Source: Neisseriaceae bacterium
GTDB taxonomy: Bacteria; Pseudomonadota; Gammaproteobacteria; Burkholderiales; UBA11063
Length of the DNA: 64,000 bases
NCBI GenBank assembly: GCA_003963245.1
Contig: RXJX01000020.1
Coordinates: 101,516-165,515, forward strand
Direction: 5' to 3'
Shown here: positions 28,297 through 39,396 of the stretch, piece by piece
Layout of the letters: the number at the start of each line of letters is the position of its first letter
How positions within the stretch are numbered: the first letter of the stretch is position 1
Made by a program: the position numbers and the translations under genes
Notes under the pieces: model-generated
Told to the model about the DNA's origin: nothing
Seen by the model: the letters and a program-made list of their open reading frames with translations, nothing else
Database searches by the model: none

Positions 28297-29457
28297 TTAT
28301 ATTGTGGTACAATATTGCTTAACTTCTAGGTCAAGTGCTATAAGCTCTTCAATATGGCTTGGTGTAGTCCCCGCAAATTTTTCAATAGCTGTTTCTATCA
28401 TTCGAGGAATATCATAAAACCCATGCGCGTTAGTTAAAAATTTAGCCACGGCAACTTCGTTTGCTGCATTAATAATTGCCGCAACATTACTATTTTCATC
28501 TAGTGCATTTAGTGCCAGCTTCAGACATGGAAAACGAATATAATCGGCATCACAGAAGGTTAAATTCTGCAAACTTGTAAAATCGAGAGTTTTACTGCCT
28601 GAGGTAATTCTTTCTGGTGCAGACAGGGCATAAGCAATTGGAGTTTTCATATCCGGTGCACCCATTTGAGCAATAATTGAGCTATCAATGTATTCAACCA
28701 TAGAGTGAATTATGCTTTGCGGATGAACTATTACTTCAATCTGCGTTGGTCTGGCATTAAATAACCAATAAGCTTCGATAACTTCCAAACCTTTATTCAT
28801 CAGAGTGGAACTGTCTACTGATATTTTTTGTCCCATGCTCCAATTGGGATGTTTGATTGCTTGCGCTGCAGTAACTTTACATAATTCTGCATATGGTGTA
28901 TTTAAAAATGGTCCACCTGAAGCAGTTAGAATAATTTTATTTACACCGATTTCATCTAAACTTGTGTATCCATAAGGTAGGGCTTGGTAAATTGCGCTAT
29001 GTTCACTATCAACAGGAATAATCTGAGCTTTATTGAGTTTTGCGGTATCGGTGATAATTCTGCCACCAGCAACCAGGGATTCTTTGTTTGCTAAAAGAAT
29101 TTTTTTGCCATTCTTAGCAGCGTAATAAGTAGGTACTAGTCCAGCACTGCCAACAATTGCTGACATAACTAAATCAACTTCAGGATGTGCTGCAAGATAA
29201 GCAAGGTCTTCAGGTTTACATAATACCTGAGTGTTTGAATTAGCCTCAAGAAGGCGATGCTGCAAAGTTGTGGCTAGATCAGCGCCATTAATATATGCAT
29301 AACTTGGGTTAAACTCTAGACATTGCTGATATAATAATGTTGCATTATTATTAGCGGTCAACGCGAATACCGAAAATTTATCGGGATGGAGTTTTATTAC
29401 ATCCAGCGTTGAAACGCCGATGCTACCAGTTGCGCCAAAAATTACTATTTTTTGCAT
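28297..29457 (-). CDS. dxr: 1-Deoxy-D-xylulose 5-phosphate reductoisomerase
   Basis: Second step of the non-mevalonate isoprenoid pathway, converting DXP to MEP with NADPH. It has 386 residues. The N-terminal NADP motif is GATGSIGVSTLDV. The metal and substrate sites are in PVDSEHSAIYQ and SGGPF, with NPNWSMG-type HPNWSMGQKISVDSSTLMNK. It overlaps cdsA by one base. The usual following genes rseP and bamA are absent; the unit ends against the ModF-like gene. Confidence 0.96.
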   Translation of the reverse strand: MQKIVIFGATGSIGVSTLDVIKLHPDKFSVFALTANNNATLLYQQCLEFNPSYAYINGADLATTLQHRLLEANSNTQVLCKPEDLAYLAAHPEVDLVMSAIVGSAGLVPTYYAAKNGKKILLANKESLVAGGRIITDTAKLNKAQIIPVDSEHSAIYQALPYGYTSLDEIGVNKIILTASGGPFLNTPYAELCKVTAAQAIKHPNWSMGQKISVDSSTLMNKGLEVIEAYWLFNARPTQIEVIVHPQSIIHSMVEYIDSSIIAQMGAPDMKTPIAYALSAPERITSGSKTLDFTSLQNLTFCDADYIRFPCLKLALNALDENSNVAAIINAANEVAVAKFLTNAHGFYDIPRMIETAIEKFAGTTPSHIEELIALDLEVKQYCTTI

Positions 29458-30251
29458 TATAACATTCCACGAATAATAGCAAAAGCAATTGCTAATACGG
29501 CAATTAAACTATCTATTCGATCAAAGACACCGCCGTGTCCTGGAAGGATCGAACCACTATCTTTAACACCAGCAACACGTTTTAACCAAGATTCAAACAA
29601 GTCACCTGCAATACTAATTACTGTCAAAATAGTAGCAAATTTAAATGCCATTGAGTAAGTAATTAAATAATCAGCCAAATTAAAATACTTTAAAATAACT
29701 AGGTAAATAATAACTAAAACTAGGCCACCGATTGCACCTTCAATACTTTTGCCTGGGCTGATTCTAGGTGCTAATTTATGCTTACCAAATTGCTTTCCTA
29801 CAAAATAAGCACCCGTATCAGCAACCCAGGCAATTGCCATGATGCTGATTAACTGCAATGGACCAAATAGCGCATGTAAAACCGTTAATGCGTAATACGC
29901 TGGAATAAACAGCAAACCACCAAAAACAGCAATAGTAGTTCTACTAAAATATTTAGGAGTAAAAATTAAAACCAACGGTACGGCAAAACACCAAGTTGCA
30001 ACGCTAATAATGCGAATAATTTGACTTAAATCATAGTTAACCTGCCCAATAGCAACCGCAATTATTGTATTAACTATCAGAGAAATTGCTATTTGCGACT
30101 TGCTAAAACGATACATTTTGGCTAATTCATAGTTAGCAATCAAACACAATAACCAACATGAGGCAGCAAAAACTAAAGGCGGCGTAAAAAATATTACACC
30201 AATTATTAGGAAAAATAAAACAAGAGCAGTAATAATTCGTTGTTTAAGCAT
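29457..30251 (-). CDS. cdsA: Phosphatidate cytidylyltransferase
   Basis: Integral membrane enzyme that makes CDP-diacylglycerol, precursor of all major phospholipids. It has 264 residues and about eight hydrophobic segments. The diagnostic C-terminal signature is intact: SWLKRVAGVKDSG, PGHGGVFDRIDS. It lies between uppS (11 bases upstream) and dxr, the classical order of this cluster. Confidence 0.95.
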   Translation of the reverse strand: MLKQRIITALVLFFLIIGVIFFTPPLVFAASCWLLCLIANYELAKMYRFSKSQIAISLIVNTIIAVAIGQVNYDLSQIIRIISVATWCFAVPLVLIFTPKYFSRTTIAVFGGLLFIPAYYALTVLHALFGPLQLISIMAIAWVADTGAYFVGKQFGKHKLAPRISPGKSIEGAIGGLVLVIIYLVILKYFNLADYLITYSMAFKFATILTVISIAGDLFESWLKRVAGVKDSGSILPGHGGVFDRIDSLIAVLAIAFAIIRGML

Positions 30252-30262
30252 AATTTATATTT

Positions 30263-30961
30263 CTAAATTTGTTCGGAGATTTTGCCAAAACGGCGTTCCC
30301 GGTTATTATACCACTCTATGGCACCTTCAAGTTCAGCGGGGCTGAAATCAGGCCAATAAATATTAGTAAAATACAACTCACTGTAAGCTAATTGCCATAA
30401 CATAAAGTTACTGATCCGGCTTTCCCCACTAGTACGAATCACTAGTTCCGGATTTGGTATTCCATCAGTTAACAAGTACTGACTAAGAATTTCTTCGGTT
30501 ACTGGAGTTTCTGGATTTTCTGCAATGATTCTATTTACCGCTTGAACTATGTCGTACTGACCGCTATAATCAAGGCAGATACTAAAATTCAGCCCCGTAT
30601 TTTGCCTAGTTTTATCTTCAGCAGCCAGTACACTAGCTAATAACTCACTGTTGATTCGGCTTCGGTCACCAATAAATTTGATCTGTGCATTTTTACTATG
30701 TAATTCATCAAGTTCCTTGTTTAAACGCTTAAGGATCAAGCGCATTAGGAAACTAACTTCATCTTGCGGACGATTCCAATTTTCACGACCAAACGCAAAG
30801 ACGGTTAGATACTTAACGCCAAGATCATTGCAATGAGTTACGATCTTTTTAAGGGCATTAACTCCTTTGACATGACCAGCAACTCGAGGTAAAAATCGCT
30901 TTTTTGCCCAGCGCCCGTTACCGTCCATAATAATTGCAATGTGTTGTGGTATTTGTTTCAT
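30263..30961 (-). CDS. uppS: Undecaprenyl pyrophosphate synthase
   Basis: Cis-prenyltransferase that makes the C55 lipid carrier for cell-wall sugars. It has 232 residues, slightly compact. It opens HIAIIMDGNGRWAKKR, with the catalytic Asp in MDGNGRW, and has SGESRISNFMLWQLAYSELYF with the pyrophosphate-binding arginine late. Together with dxr and cdsA it forms a lipid-precursor unit. Its start lies only 19 bases from a strong terminator hairpin behind frr, so it probably has its own promoter. No good Shine-Dalgarno is visible. Confidence 0.95.
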   Translation of the reverse strand: MKQIPQHIAIIMDGNGRWAKKRFLPRVAGHVKGVNALKKIVTHCNDLGVKYLTVFAFGRENWNRPQDEVSFLMRLILKRLNKELDELHSKNAQIKFIGDRSRINSELLASVLAAEDKTRQNTGLNFSICLDYSGQYDIVQAVNRIIAENPETPVTEEILSQYLLTDGIPNPELVIRTSGESRISNFMLWQLAYSELYFTNIYWPDFSPAELEGAIEWYNNRERRFGKISEQI

Positions 30962-30979
30962 TTTTTACTATATAAACAG

Positions 30980-31013
30980 ATAAAATGCAATGCTTTTAAG
31001 CATTGCATTTTAT
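30980..31013. terminator. Intrinsic terminator between frr and uppS
   Basis: A 16-bp perfect stem (ATAAAATGCAATGCTT at 30980-30995 with its complement at 30998-31013) closes a two-base loop. On the minus strand the 3' arm ends in TTTTAT. It should end the frr transcript before uppS. Confidence 0.75.
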
Positions 31014-31039
31014 TGGATTAATGAAATGGCAGTTCAGCA

Positions 31040-31597
31040 TTAAACGGTTAATAATTCTTTTTCTTTTTCCGCAGTTACCTTATCAATTTCAGTAATATAT
31101 TTATCCGTAAATTTCTGAATTTCATCCTGAGCACGTTTATCATCGTCTTCTGTGATTGCTTTATCTTTTAATTTAGCTTTTAACTCGTTATTAGCATCAC
31201 GACGTACATTGCGAACCGCTACTTTAGCTTCCTCTGCTTCGCCTTTTACGACTTTAATTAATTCTTTGCGGCGTTCTTCAGTAAGTGCAGGCATAGGCAC
31301 ACGTACTGTGCTGCCATTGGTTGCTGGGTTTAATCCTAAATCTGCATCACGGATCGCTTTTTCAATAGCTCCAGACATTTTAGCTTCAAAAGGTTGTACG
31401 GTTAACGTACGGGCATCACTGGCAGTAACTGTTGCTACCTGATTAATCGGCATCATTGCGCCATAATAGTCGATTTGTACATGATCAAGTAAACCGGCAT
31501 GCGCACGACCTGTGCGGATTTTAGTTAATGTATTTTTATAGCTGTCCAAGCTTTTACTCATCTTAGTTTCTGCTTGTTTTTTTATTTCACTTGTCAT
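31040..31597 (-). CDS. frr: Ribosome recycling factor
   Basis: Splits post-termination ribosomes together with EF-G. It has 185 residues, the standard length. Conserved features are [33 protein letters not shown], and [13 protein letters not shown]. Only the N-terminal ORF start ([13 protein letters not shown]) gives the correct length. The usual upstream gene pyrH is not here; smpB is 86 bases upstream instead. Confidence 0.97.
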   Translation of the reverse strand: MTSEIKKQAETKMSKSLDSYKNTLTKIRTGRAHAGLLDHVQIDYYGAMMPINQVATVTASDARTLTVQPFEAKMSGAIEKAIRDADLGLNPATNGSTVRVPMPALTEERRKELIKVVKGEAEEAKVAVRNVRRDANNELKAKLKDKAITEDDDKRAQDEIQKFTDKYITEIDKVTAEKEKELLTV

Positions 31598-31683
31598 TTT
31601 GTTATAAACCTATAAAGAAGTATTTGTCAGGCGGTTATTATAGTAAAAATTCACTTGATTTGTCAAAGGCATCTCTGGAGAGT

Positions 31684-32136
31684 CTAAAGACGCTTAAATT
31701 CCTTAATTGCCTTAGCTGTCTCTTTTTTACCATCGCGTTCTTTTTCTGCAGCGCGCTTATCGTAAAGCTTCTTACCCTTTGCTAATGCAATTTCAGCCTT
31801 TACGCGTCCTTTTTTATAATGTAGATCAAGCGCAATCAGGCTATAACCCTTTTGTTCAACCTTGCCAATAAGCTTATCAATTTCTCGGCGATGCAATAAT
31901 AATTTCTTTAAACGCATTGCATCTGGAGATACATGTGTACTGGCAGATAACATCGGGGTTACCGTGAAACCAAGCAACCAAACTTCATTGTCCTTAATCT
32001 TGACATAACTATCTTTTAATTGTCCATGACCTTCGCGAATAGCTTTGACTTCCCAACCTTCGAGTGCAATACCCGCTTCAAATGTTTCTTCGATTGTGAA
32101 ATCATGAAACGCTTTTTTATTCTTAATAATACTCAT
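31684..32136 (-). CDS. smpB: SsrA-binding protein SmpB
   Basis: Partner of tmRNA in rescuing stalled ribosomes. It has 150 residues. Core motifs are [39 protein letters not shown] and the basic tail [17 protein letters not shown]. The tmRNA gene itself is not in this window. It is divergent from glyQ, with a 144-base gap. Confidence 0.96.
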   Translation of the reverse strand: MSIIKNKKAFHDFTIEETFEAGIALEGWEVKAIREGHGQLKDSYVKIKDNEVWLLGFTVTPMLSASTHVSPDAMRLKKLLLHRREIDKLIGKVEQKGYSLIALDLHYKKGRVKAEIALAKGKKLYDKRAAEKERDGKKETAKAIKEFKRL

Positions 32137-32280
32137 ATAAATAAAACCATCTCTATATTGAATGCGCTATATTCTAGCATAAAGTTGAGGTCGGGGCATA
32201 AATTTCGGCGAAGAGTGCGGAATTTTGCTAAAATCACCGCTTAATTGTAACAACGTTTTGAGCGAAAGAGATAAATAGCA

Positions 32281-33192
32281 ATGGCGGCAAGCGATAACAT
32301 ATTGACATTCCAGGATATTATATTAAAACTGCAGTCTTATTGGGCGAAAGTTGGCTGCGTAATCTTGCAGCCTTATGATAAAGAAATGGGTGCGGGAACT
32401 TCGCATACTGCGACTTTTTTACGCAGTATTGGTCCCGAGCCGTGGTTTGCTGCATATGTACAACCATCCCGCCGTCCCAAAGATGGGCGTTATGGCGAGA
32501 GTCCTAATCGCTTACAGCATTACTACCAATTTCAAGTGGTATTAAAACCTTCTCCAGATGATATTCAGGAGTTATATCTTGATTCACTCCGTGAACTTGG
32601 AATTGATACTTTAGTTCACGATATTCGCTTTGTTGAAGATAACTGGGAAAATCCTACGCTTGGAGCGTGGGGATTAGGCTGGGAAGTTTGGCTTGATGGA
32701 ATGGAAGTAACTCAGTTTACCTACTTTCAACAGGTTGGTGGCTTAGATTGTAAACCAGTATTGGGTGAAATCACCTATGGACTTGAGCGGTTGGCAATGT
32801 ATTTGCAAGGCGTTGATAGTGTTTATGATCTGGTATGGGCTCGTACTTTAGATGGGCATAATGTTAGTTATGGTGATGTATTCCATCAAAATGAGGTTGA
32901 GCAATCTAAGTATAACTTTGAACATAGCAATAGTGAATTATTGTTTAATAACTTTAGTAACTTTGAAAGTGAAGCTAAACGCCTGCTTGAAGTCGAGTTA
33001 GTTTTACCAGGTTATGAAATGATCTTGAATGCGGCACATACCTTTAATATGCTGGATGCCCGTGGGGCAATTTCAGTAACAGAGCGCGCCACCTATATCG
33101 GTAGGATTCGTGCGCTAGCCAGATTAGTTGCTGAAAAATACTATGTTTCCCGTGAGCAATTAGGGTTTCCGTTAATCAAACCAGCTAATTAG
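32281..33192 (+). CDS. glyQ: Glycyl-tRNA synthetase, alpha subunit
   Basis: Catalytic subunit of the tetrameric (alpha2-beta2) bacterial glycyl-tRNA synthetase. It has 303 residues, the normal length. It starts [17 protein letters not shown] and has the class II motif features [12 protein letters not shown] and [16 protein letters not shown]. Its beta partner glyS, which usually follows directly, is not here; nrdR comes next instead. The enzyme needs the beta subunit, so glyS must lie elsewhere in the genome. Confidence 0.96.
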   Translation: MAASDNILTFQDIILKLQSYWAKVGCVILQPYDKEMGAGTSHTATFLRSIGPEPWFAAYVQPSRRPKDGRYGESPNRLQHYYQFQVVLKPSPDDIQELYLDSLRELGIDTLVHDIRFVEDNWENPTLGAWGLGWEVWLDGMEVTQFTYFQQVGGLDCKPVLGEITYGLERLAMYLQGVDSVYDLVWARTLDGHNVSYGDVFHQNEVEQSKYNFEHSNSELLFNNFSNFESEAKRLLEVELVLPGYEMILNAAHTFNMLDARGAISVTERATYIGRIRALARLVAEKYYVSREQLGFPLIKPAN

Positions 33193-33198
33193 GACTTA

Positions 33199-33654
33199 TT
33201 GATGAAATGTCCTTTTTGTAATTATGACGATACTCAAGTCATTGACACTCGTCTTAGTGATGATAAAATGATTGTTAAGCGGCGTAGAAAATGTATTCAT
33301 TGTGATAGACGCTTTAACACATTTGAAAAAATTGAGCTACAACTCCCCGCGGTGGTTAAAACTAATGGATCACGACAAGAGTATGATGAGTCAAAAATCC
33401 GCATTAGTTTCATGAAAGCATTACATAAACGCCCTGTAGCAATGGATCTGGTTGATACAGCGATTGAAACTATTCGTCAAAAAATATTAATGCATCATGA
33501 GCGGGAGATAGATAGTAGAGTGATAGGCGATCTGGTAATGGAGCAACTTTCAAAATTAGATAAAGTGGCATATATCCGTTTCGCTTCAATTTACCGAAGT
33601 TTTAAAGATGTAGTTGATTTTACAGACATTATTAAACAAGTAGACGATAACTAA
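33199..33654 (+). CDS. nrdR: Transcriptional repressor NrdR
   Basis: Nucleotide-sensing repressor of ribonucleotide reductase genes. It has 151 residues: an N-terminal zinc ribbon with the pairs CPFC and CIHC, then an ATP-cone domain carrying [16 protein letters not shown]. No nrd gene is in this window. It starts 6 bases after glyQ and is probably in the same transcript. Confidence 0.95.
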   Translation: MMKCPFCNYDDTQVIDTRLSDDKMIVKRRRKCIHCDRRFNTFEKIELQLPAVVKTNGSRQEYDESKIRISFMKALHKRPVAMDLVDTAIETIRQKILMHHEREIDSRVIGDLVMEQLSKLDKVAYIRFASIYRSFKDVVDFTDIIKQVDDN

Positions 33655-33671
33655 CGATAGGAATAAATACC

Positions 33672-35138
33672 ATGTTAAAAATTTTGCAAAAAGCTTATGC
33701 TTTTGATGATGTTTTATTAGTACCAGCACATTCTGAAGTGTTACCCAAAGATGTTAGTTTGACTACCAAGTTAACTCGTAATTTGAATTTAAATATTCCT
33801 CTTGTTTCCGCTGCGATGGATACAGTAACAGAAGCTCGTATGGCGATAGCCTTAGCGCAAGAAGGTGGAATTGGTATCATTCATAAAAATATGACCCCAG
33901 AGCATCAAGCTAGTCGTGTTGCTAATGTTAAGCGTCATGAGTCTGGCATAGTTAAAGATCCTATTACTATCGAACCAAATGCAAGTGTTCGTGAACTACT
34001 AGCAATTACGCAGCGCCGTAAAATTTCTGGTGTTCCTGTAATTGAACACGGCAAAGTAGTAGGAATTGTTACCAATCGTGATGTGCGATTTGAAACCAAT
34101 TTAGAACAGCCTGTACGTAATATCATGACCCCTCGCGAGCGTTTAGTTACCATATTGGAAGGTGACTCAATTAATCATGCCAAGGAACTAATGCATAAAC
34201 ATCGTCTTGAACGGGTTTTGGTAGTTAATCAAGCTTTTGAGTTACGTGGTTTAGTTACGGTTAAAGATATCACCAAAAATGTGGCTTATCCATTAGCCAG
34301 TAAAGATGATTTAGGTCGTTTGCGAGTTGGCGCGGCGGTTGGTAGTGGTGGTGATACAGAGGAGCGAGTATCCTTATTAGCGGCTTCTGGAATTGACGTT
34401 ATTATTGTTGATACAGCTCATGGACATTCTCAAGGCGTAATTGATCGTGTGCGTTGGATTAAAAATAATTTTCCACATATTGAAGTTATCGGCGGTAATA
34501 TTGCAACTGCAGCTGCAGCTAAAGCTTTAGTAGATGCTGGTGCAGATGGCGTTAAAGTTGGTATTGGACCTGGTTCCATTTGTACTACACGAGTGGTTGC
34601 AGGAGTTGGTGTTCCTCAGTTATCAGCGATTGCCAATGTTGCAGATTATTTGGCAACCTCAGGTGTGCCAGTTATTGGTGATGGTGGGATTCGTTTTTCT
34701 GGTGATGTAGCTAAGGCTCTTGCTGCGGGCGCTTCTTGTGTTATGCTAGGTAGTATGTTGGCCGGCGCTGATGAAGCTCCCGGCGAAATCGAACTTTATC
34801 AGGGACGTAGCTATAAATCTTATCGAGGTATGGGTTCGCTGGGTGCAATGAGTAAAGGTTCAGCTGATCGTTATTTCCAAGAAAAAGATGCTGGGAATGA
34901 TAAATTAGTCCCAGAAGGAATCGAGGGACGCGTTCCTCATAAAGGATCTTTGAATTCAATTGTTCATCAGCTTCTGGGTGGGTTACGTGCATCAATGGGG
35001 TACTTAGGCTGTGCAACAATCGCAGATATGTATCGTTATGCTGAATTTGTTGAAATTACAGCTGCAGGGATAAAAGAATCACACGTTCATGATGTGCAAA
35101 TTGTTAAGGAAGCGCCAAATTACAATATTGGTGGTTGA
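33672..35138 (+). CDS. guaB: Inosine-5'-monophosphate dehydrogenase
   Basis: Oxidises IMP to XMP with NAD, the committed step to guanine nucleotides. It has 488 residues. A TIM barrel is interrupted by two CBS domains (about 95-205). The catalytic Cys304 is in GPGSICTTR, followed by the mobile flap with [15 protein letters not shown]. The start is at the ATG after a TAGGAA site. Its usual partner guaA is not adjacent. Confidence 0.97.
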   Translation: MLKILQKAYAFDDVLLVPAHSEVLPKDVSLTTKLTRNLNLNIPLVSAAMDTVTEARMAIALAQEGGIGIIHKNMTPEHQASRVANVKRHESGIVKDPITIEPNASVRELLAITQRRKISGVPVIEHGKVVGIVTNRDVRFETNLEQPVRNIMTPRERLVTILEGDSINHAKELMHKHRLERVLVVNQAFELRGLVTVKDITKNVAYPLASKDDLGRLRVGAAVGSGGDTEERVSLLAASGIDVIIVDTAHGHSQGVIDRVRWIKNNFPHIEVIGGNIATAAAAKALVDAGADGVKVGIGPGSICTTRVVAGVGVPQLSAIANVADYLATSGVPVIGDGGIRFSGDVAKALAAGASCVMLGSMLAGADEAPGEIELYQGRSYKSYRGMGSLGAMSKGSADRYFQEKDAGNDKLVPEGIEGRVPHKGSLNSIVHQLLGGLRASMGYLGCATIADMYRYAEFVEITAAGIKESHVHDVQIVKEAPNYNIGG

Positions 35139-35182
35139 TTTTTGTTTTAGTTATCTAGTTAAGTTTGAGATAGGATTTAAAG

Positions 35183-37042
35183 ATGTTTAATGTTGTTGAA
35201 AAACACCAGAAAATGGTCAAGGGGATTATGATCGTGATTGCCGGAACCTTCGTGGTTTGGGGGATAAGCGGTTATTTTGGAATGAGTGGTGATGATGGCT
35301 ACGTTGCCAAAGTAGGCAGCAGTAAAATTTATTCACAAGATATTGATCGCGCAATGGATCAATCTCAGGGGCAATCACCAGATAAAATGCAGGTGCTATT
35401 TGGTCTAATTAATCGTCAATTATTATTAAACTCATTTGAAGATCATCACCTAAGCGTGACAACTACTCAGTTGCAGGAGGCAATTGCCGCGATTCCAGCT
35501 TTCCAAACTGACGGAAAATTTGACATCAATAAGTATCAGGATTTTTTAAAGCAGCGCTATACAACTTCAGCTAAATTTGAACAAGATATGCAACAACAAA
35601 TTCTAATTAATCAAGAACTTGATTTCTTTAAGAATTCGTACTTTACTTCGCAAATTTTTCAGGATAAATTTGCTTCTTTGCTAAGTCGTGAACGTAATGT
35701 TTCACGTTATGTGATTGATCCTAAGCAGTTTTATGCCAAAATTAGTATTTCTGAAAGCGATATAGCAGCTTACTATCAACAAAACATAGCTAAATATACG
35801 ATTCCAGATCAAGTTAAGCTGCAATACATTCAACTATCTGCAGATAGTTTGTTAAAGACTATTACTATTAGTGACGCGGATGTTACTAAATATATGCAGG
35901 ATCATCCAAATGCCAGTAATAATGAGCAAATTGATGTTTCGCACATATTGTTTACAGTTGCTCCGGATGCAACAGCCGCTCAAAAAGCACAAATAAAAGC
36001 GCAGGCTGAGAAAGTATTAGCACAAGTTAGAGCTAATCCAGCAGATTTTGCTAAACTGGCAAAACAATATTCACAAGATCCTGGTTCTGCTGCTAATGGC
36101 GGTGATTTGGGTTTCTTTGGGCACGGGGTAATGGTTAAACCATTTGAAGATGCTGCATTTAACATGAAAAAGGGGCAAATTAGCGATTTAGTTGAAACTC
36201 AGTATGGTTTCCACATTCTGAAGCTAAATGATATCAAAGGAAATGATCCGGCATCTAAACGAGCATTAGTCGTGCAACAGTTGCAAAAGCAAAAAGCACA
36301 GCAACAATTACCGGCGATGGTTGATCAATTAAACGATTTGACTTATAATAAAGCTGATTCATTAGATCCAGCAGCACAAAAACTAGGCGTTACTATTTTA
36401 ACTAGTGACTGGGTGAGTAAGGGTGCTGCAGCTACTGGATTATTTGCAAATCCTAAATTACAAAAGTCAATCTTTAGTGATGAAGTGATTAAACAACATC
36501 ACAACAGCGAAGTCGTTGATTTAGGTGATGGCAGCTATGTGGTAGCACGTTCTACTGATTTTAAAGCTGCTACTATGAAGCCACTGGAAACTGTAAAGCC
36601 ACAAATCATTGATGCATTAAAGGCTCAGCAGGCTAGTCAAATGGCTTCAGCACTTGGACAGCAAGATTTGGCGCAATTGCAGCAAGGTAAACTAAAGCTT
36701 AATTTTGCCAATCCTGAAAATGTAACCTTGCTTGGGCAAAGTAAAACTGTTGATCCAATGGCAGTTAAACAGATTTTTGCTGCTCCAGCAAACTTCCCAA
36801 GCTATACTGGAACATTGGCTCAAGATGGGTCTTATGTTTTATATCAAATTAATAGTCAATCTACAGATAAAAGCTTAGATGCTCAAAATGAGAAAGTTGT
36901 TTCGCAATTAGCTGAGCAGTATTCAATGATGAACTTAAATGCTTACGTTGGTTCGCTAAGAAGCTTGTATAAAGTTAATTATAAACTTGATCGTGTGCAA
37001 AATGCTGGTGGCGATGCAGCCCCAGCACAAGTCAATCAATAA
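35183..37042 (+). CDS. ppiD: Periplasmic chaperone / peptidyl-prolyl isomerase PpiD
   Basis: Membrane-anchored periplasmic chaperone of 619 residues helping newly exported proteins at the Sec translocon. A single N-terminal membrane helix (about 13-33) is followed by a SurA-type chaperone region. A parvulin-like PpiC domain lies at about 255-352, from IDVSHILF through [13 protein letters not shown] to GFHILKL. The C-terminal third completes the chaperone fold. Its gene ends at an intrinsic terminator. Confidence 0.93.
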   Translation: MFNVVEKHQKMVKGIMIVIAGTFVVWGISGYFGMSGDDGYVAKVGSSKIYSQDIDRAMDQSQGQSPDKMQVLFGLINRQLLLNSFEDHHLSVTTTQLQEAIAAIPAFQTDGKFDINKYQDFLKQRYTTSAKFEQDMQQQILINQELDFFKNSYFTSQIFQDKFASLLSRERNVSRYVIDPKQFYAKISISESDIAAYYQQNIAKYTIPDQVKLQYIQLSADSLLKTITISDADVTKYMQDHPNASNNEQIDVSHILFTVAPDATAAQKAQIKAQAEKVLAQVRANPADFAKLAKQYSQDPGSAANGGDLGFFGHGVMVKPFEDAAFNMKKGQISDLVETQYGFHILKLNDIKGNDPASKRALVVQQLQKQKAQQQLPAMVDQLNDLTYNKADSLDPAAQKLGVTILTSDWVSKGAAATGLFANPKLQKSIFSDEVIKQHHNSEVVDLGDGSYVVARSTDFKAATMKPLETVKPQIIDALKAQQASQMASALGQQDLAQLQQGKLKLNFANPENVTLLGQSKTVDPMAVKQIFAAPANFPSYTGTLAQDGSYVLYQINSQSTDKSLDAQNEKVVSQLAEQYSMMNLNAYVGSLRSLYKVNYKLDRVQNAGGDAAPAQVNQ

Positions 37043-37049
37043 AACCAAT

Positions 37050-37073
37050 AGCCACTTTCGGGTGGCTTTTTTA
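37050..37073 (+). terminator. Intrinsic terminator after ppiD
   Basis: AGCCAC pairs with GTGGCT around a short TTTCGG loop, and six T follow. It lies 8 bases past the ppiD stop. Confidence 0.85.
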
Positions 37074-37095
37074 ATTATTTTTAGATTGAAGAATT

Positions 37096-38517
37096 ATGAT
37101 AAATCAGCAAGTAGTAGATTATTTATTGATTAATAATGGATTTGATGCAGCATTTTTAAATAAGCAATTAAATCAACTCTCCAAAAGAGGGATTGATTTT
37201 GCCGATTTATATTTACAAAATACAGCTAGTGAATCATGGGTAATTGATGAGGGAATCATTAAATCTGGAAGTTATGCAGTTAATCAAGGGATCGGAGTAC
37301 GCGCAGTATGTGGCGAGAAAACTTTTTTTAGCTATGCTAATGCGCTAGATTCGCGGATTATTAAAGACCTTGTGGATAATTTATATATTGAGCCTGTAAA
37401 TACGCATAATCAGACTTATTCAGTTACAAATAAAAATTTAACAAATTTACATACTTTTGAAAACCCTCTTCAAAGCTGGGATAGTGCTACAAAAATTCAA
37501 TTACTGCAAAATATAAACCAGATTGCGCGTGGCAAAAATTATGTAACTAATGTTATTGCAAGTATCAATCTCGAATATGATCAAATTTACCTTGCCCGAA
37601 GTGATGAACGGCATTTCAGCGACATTCGCCCTTTAATCCATTTGAGTATTACGATCATCGTTAGTAAGGGTGGTAAAATGGAACGAGCTGCAGCAGGCGG
37701 TGGTGGACGTTATTCTTTAGATTATTTTAGCTTGGAAATGGTAACTGCTTATATCGAGAAAGCTTATGCTCAAGCACAATTGAAATTAGAAGCAAAAGCA
37801 GCACCAAATGGAGAAATGCCTGTAGTATTGGGTAATGGCTGGGCAGGTGTTATTTTACACGAGGCTGTTGGTCATGGTCTTGAAGGTGATTTTAATCGTA
37901 AGGGTAGTTCTGCATTTAGCGGTAAAATTGGTCAGCAAGTAGCCAGCAAAGGTGTTACTATAATTGATGAAGGATGCATCAATGATCGTCGTGGTTCAAT
38001 GAATATCGATGATGAAGGTAATCCTAGTTCACGCACAGTTTTAATTGAAGATGGAGTTCTTAAAGGTTACTTGTTTGATGAGTTAAATGCGCGATTAATG
38101 AACACTCATTCTACTGGTAATGGTCGTCGTGAGTCGTATGCCAGTAACCCAATTCCCCGAATGACTAATACCTATATGTTAGGTGGAACAACTCCGCCAG
38201 AAGAAATAATTGCTAGTGTGGAATACGGTCTGTTTGCCGAGAATTTTGAAGGAGGACAGGTAGATATTACTTCAGGGCAATTTGTATTTAATGCTTCGGT
38301 TGCATGGGTAATTGAAAAAGGTAAACTTGCATACCCTGTAAAAGGCTGTGCTTTGGTTGGAAATGGCCCTGAGTGCTTACAGCATGTAACAATGATTGGC
38401 AATGATTTGGCTTTAGATAGCGGTGTTGGCGTATGTGGTAAAGATGGACAATCTGTACCTGTTGGCGTTGGTCAGCCAACAATTCGCTTGGATGGCGGTT
38501 TAATCGTTGGTGGCTAA
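37096..38517 (+). CDS. tldD: Metalloprotease TldD
   Basis: Subunit of the TldD/TldE (PmbA) metalloprotease that trims unfolded peptides and matures some microcins. It has 473 residues. The zinc site HEAVGHGLEGD fits the HExxxH motif of the family, and RRGSMNIDDEGNPS, NGRRESYASNPIPRMTNTY, and the C-terminal VGVGQPTIRLDGGLIVGG are typical. TldE, the partner, is not in this window. A purine-rich site precedes the ATG. Confidence 0.95.
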   Translation: MINQQVVDYLLINNGFDAAFLNKQLNQLSKRGIDFADLYLQNTASESWVIDEGIIKSGSYAVNQGIGVRAVCGEKTFFSYANALDSRIIKDLVDNLYIEPVNTHNQTYSVTNKNLTNLHTFENPLQSWDSATKIQLLQNINQIARGKNYVTNVIASINLEYDQIYLARSDERHFSDIRPLIHLSITIIVSKGGKMERAAAGGGGRYSLDYFSLEMVTAYIEKAYAQAQLKLEAKAAPNGEMPVVLGNGWAGVILHEAVGHGLEGDFNRKGSSAFSGKIGQQVASKGVTIIDEGCINDRRGSMNIDDEGNPSSRTVLIEDGVLKGYLFDELNARLMNTHSTGNGRRESYASNPIPRMTNTYMLGGTTPPEEIIASVEYGLFAENFEGGQVDITSGQFVFNASVAWVIEKGKLAYPVKGCALVGNGPECLQHVTMIGNDLALDSGVGVCGKDGQSVPVGVGQPTIRLDGGLIVGG

Positions 38518-38616
38518 ATAAATCTACAAGTTGAGTGCATTTCAAGCTAAAGCTGCCAATAATCCACTTAATTCATGCTAAAATATCGCCAAAATTTGTT
38601 TATAAAGGATTGTATT

Positions 38617-39348
38617 GTGGCTGGTCATAGTAAATGGGCAAATATCAAACATCGTAAAGCGGCTTCTGATGCTAAGAAAAGTAAAATTACGACACGAATG
38701 GTTAAAGAAATTACGATTGCAGCTAAGATGGGCGGAAGTGATGTAGGTTCTAATCCACGCCTGCGTCTAGCAGTAGAAAAAGCTCGTGAAAACAATGTTC
38801 CTAAAGATAATGTGGAACGTGCCATTAAAAGAGGTTCAGGCGAATTAGAGGGTGTTGATTATGTTGAATTACGCTTTGAAGGATATGGTATTGGCGGTGC
38901 TGGAATTATTGTTGATTGTCTGACAGATAATAATACGCGTACCGTTGCTGAAGTTCGTCATGCTTTTAATAAGTATCATGGAAACATGGGTACAGATGGT
39001 TGTGTCTCATTCCAATTCAAACATTGTGGTCAACTGCTTTTTGCGCCGGGAACTGACGAAGACGCGTTGATGGAAGCAGCTTTGGATGCAGGTGCGGAAG
39101 ATGTAATTACCAATGATGACGGTAGCTTAGAAGTAATAACGGCACCACATGATTATGTTGAGGTTAAAAATGCTCTTGAAGCTAAAGGTTTTAATGCTGA
39201 ATTAGCCGAAGTTACAATGAAGCCAAGTGTGGAAACGGAGCTAACTGGTGAAGATGCCAAAAAAATGCAACGTTTGTTAGATGCACTTGAGGAGCTGGAT
39301 GACGTGCAGGATGTTTATACCAACGCCGTAATGAATGAAGAAGAATAG
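38617..39348 (+). CDS. YebC/PmpR-family transcriptional regulator
   Basis: Cytosolic protein of 243 residues of the YebC family; recent work links some members with ribosome function, others with transcription. I start at the GTG at 38617, which gives the canonical [14 protein letters not shown] and follows AAAGGA by seven bases. The upstream ATG at 38575 would add 14 residues not found in the family. Conserved parts include [14 protein letters not shown] and [17 protein letters not shown] terminator follows. Confidence 0.92.
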   Translation: MAGHSKWANIKHRKAASDAKKSKITTRMVKEITIAAKMGGSDVGSNPRLRLAVEKARENNVPKDNVERAIKRGSGELEGVDYVELRFEGYGIGGAGIIVDCLTDNNTRTVAEVRHAFNKYHGNMGTDGCVSFQFKHCGQLLFAPGTDEDALMEAALDAGAEDVITNDDGSLEVITAPHDYVEVKNALEAKGFNAELAEVTMKPSVETELTGEDAKKMQRLLDALEELDDVQDVYTNAVMNEEE

Positions 39349-39354
39349 TTTTCA

Positions 39355-39382
39355 CCCACCATTTAACGGTGGGTTTGTTTTA
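39355..39382 (+). terminator. Intrinsic terminator after the YebC-type gene
   Basis: CCCACC (39355-39360) pairs with GGTGGG (39368-39373) around a seven-base loop, followed by a T-rich tail. It lies just past the stop at 39348. Confidence 0.75.
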
Positions 39383-39396
39383 TGGAATTGCATTGA

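Noticed and set aside
28273..28303. Imperfect hairpin between the ModF-like gene and dxr
   Set aside because: The stem is broken, AT-rich and overlaps the dxr stop codon, with no T-run. I do not call it a terminator.
34741..35019. 92-codon minus-strand frame within guaB
   Set aside because: Antisense to a highly conserved gene; composition follows from the guaB codons.
38575..38616. ATG 14 codons before the YebC-type start
   Set aside because: The family begins with MAGHSKW, reached only from the GTG at 38617, which also has the better ribosome-binding site.
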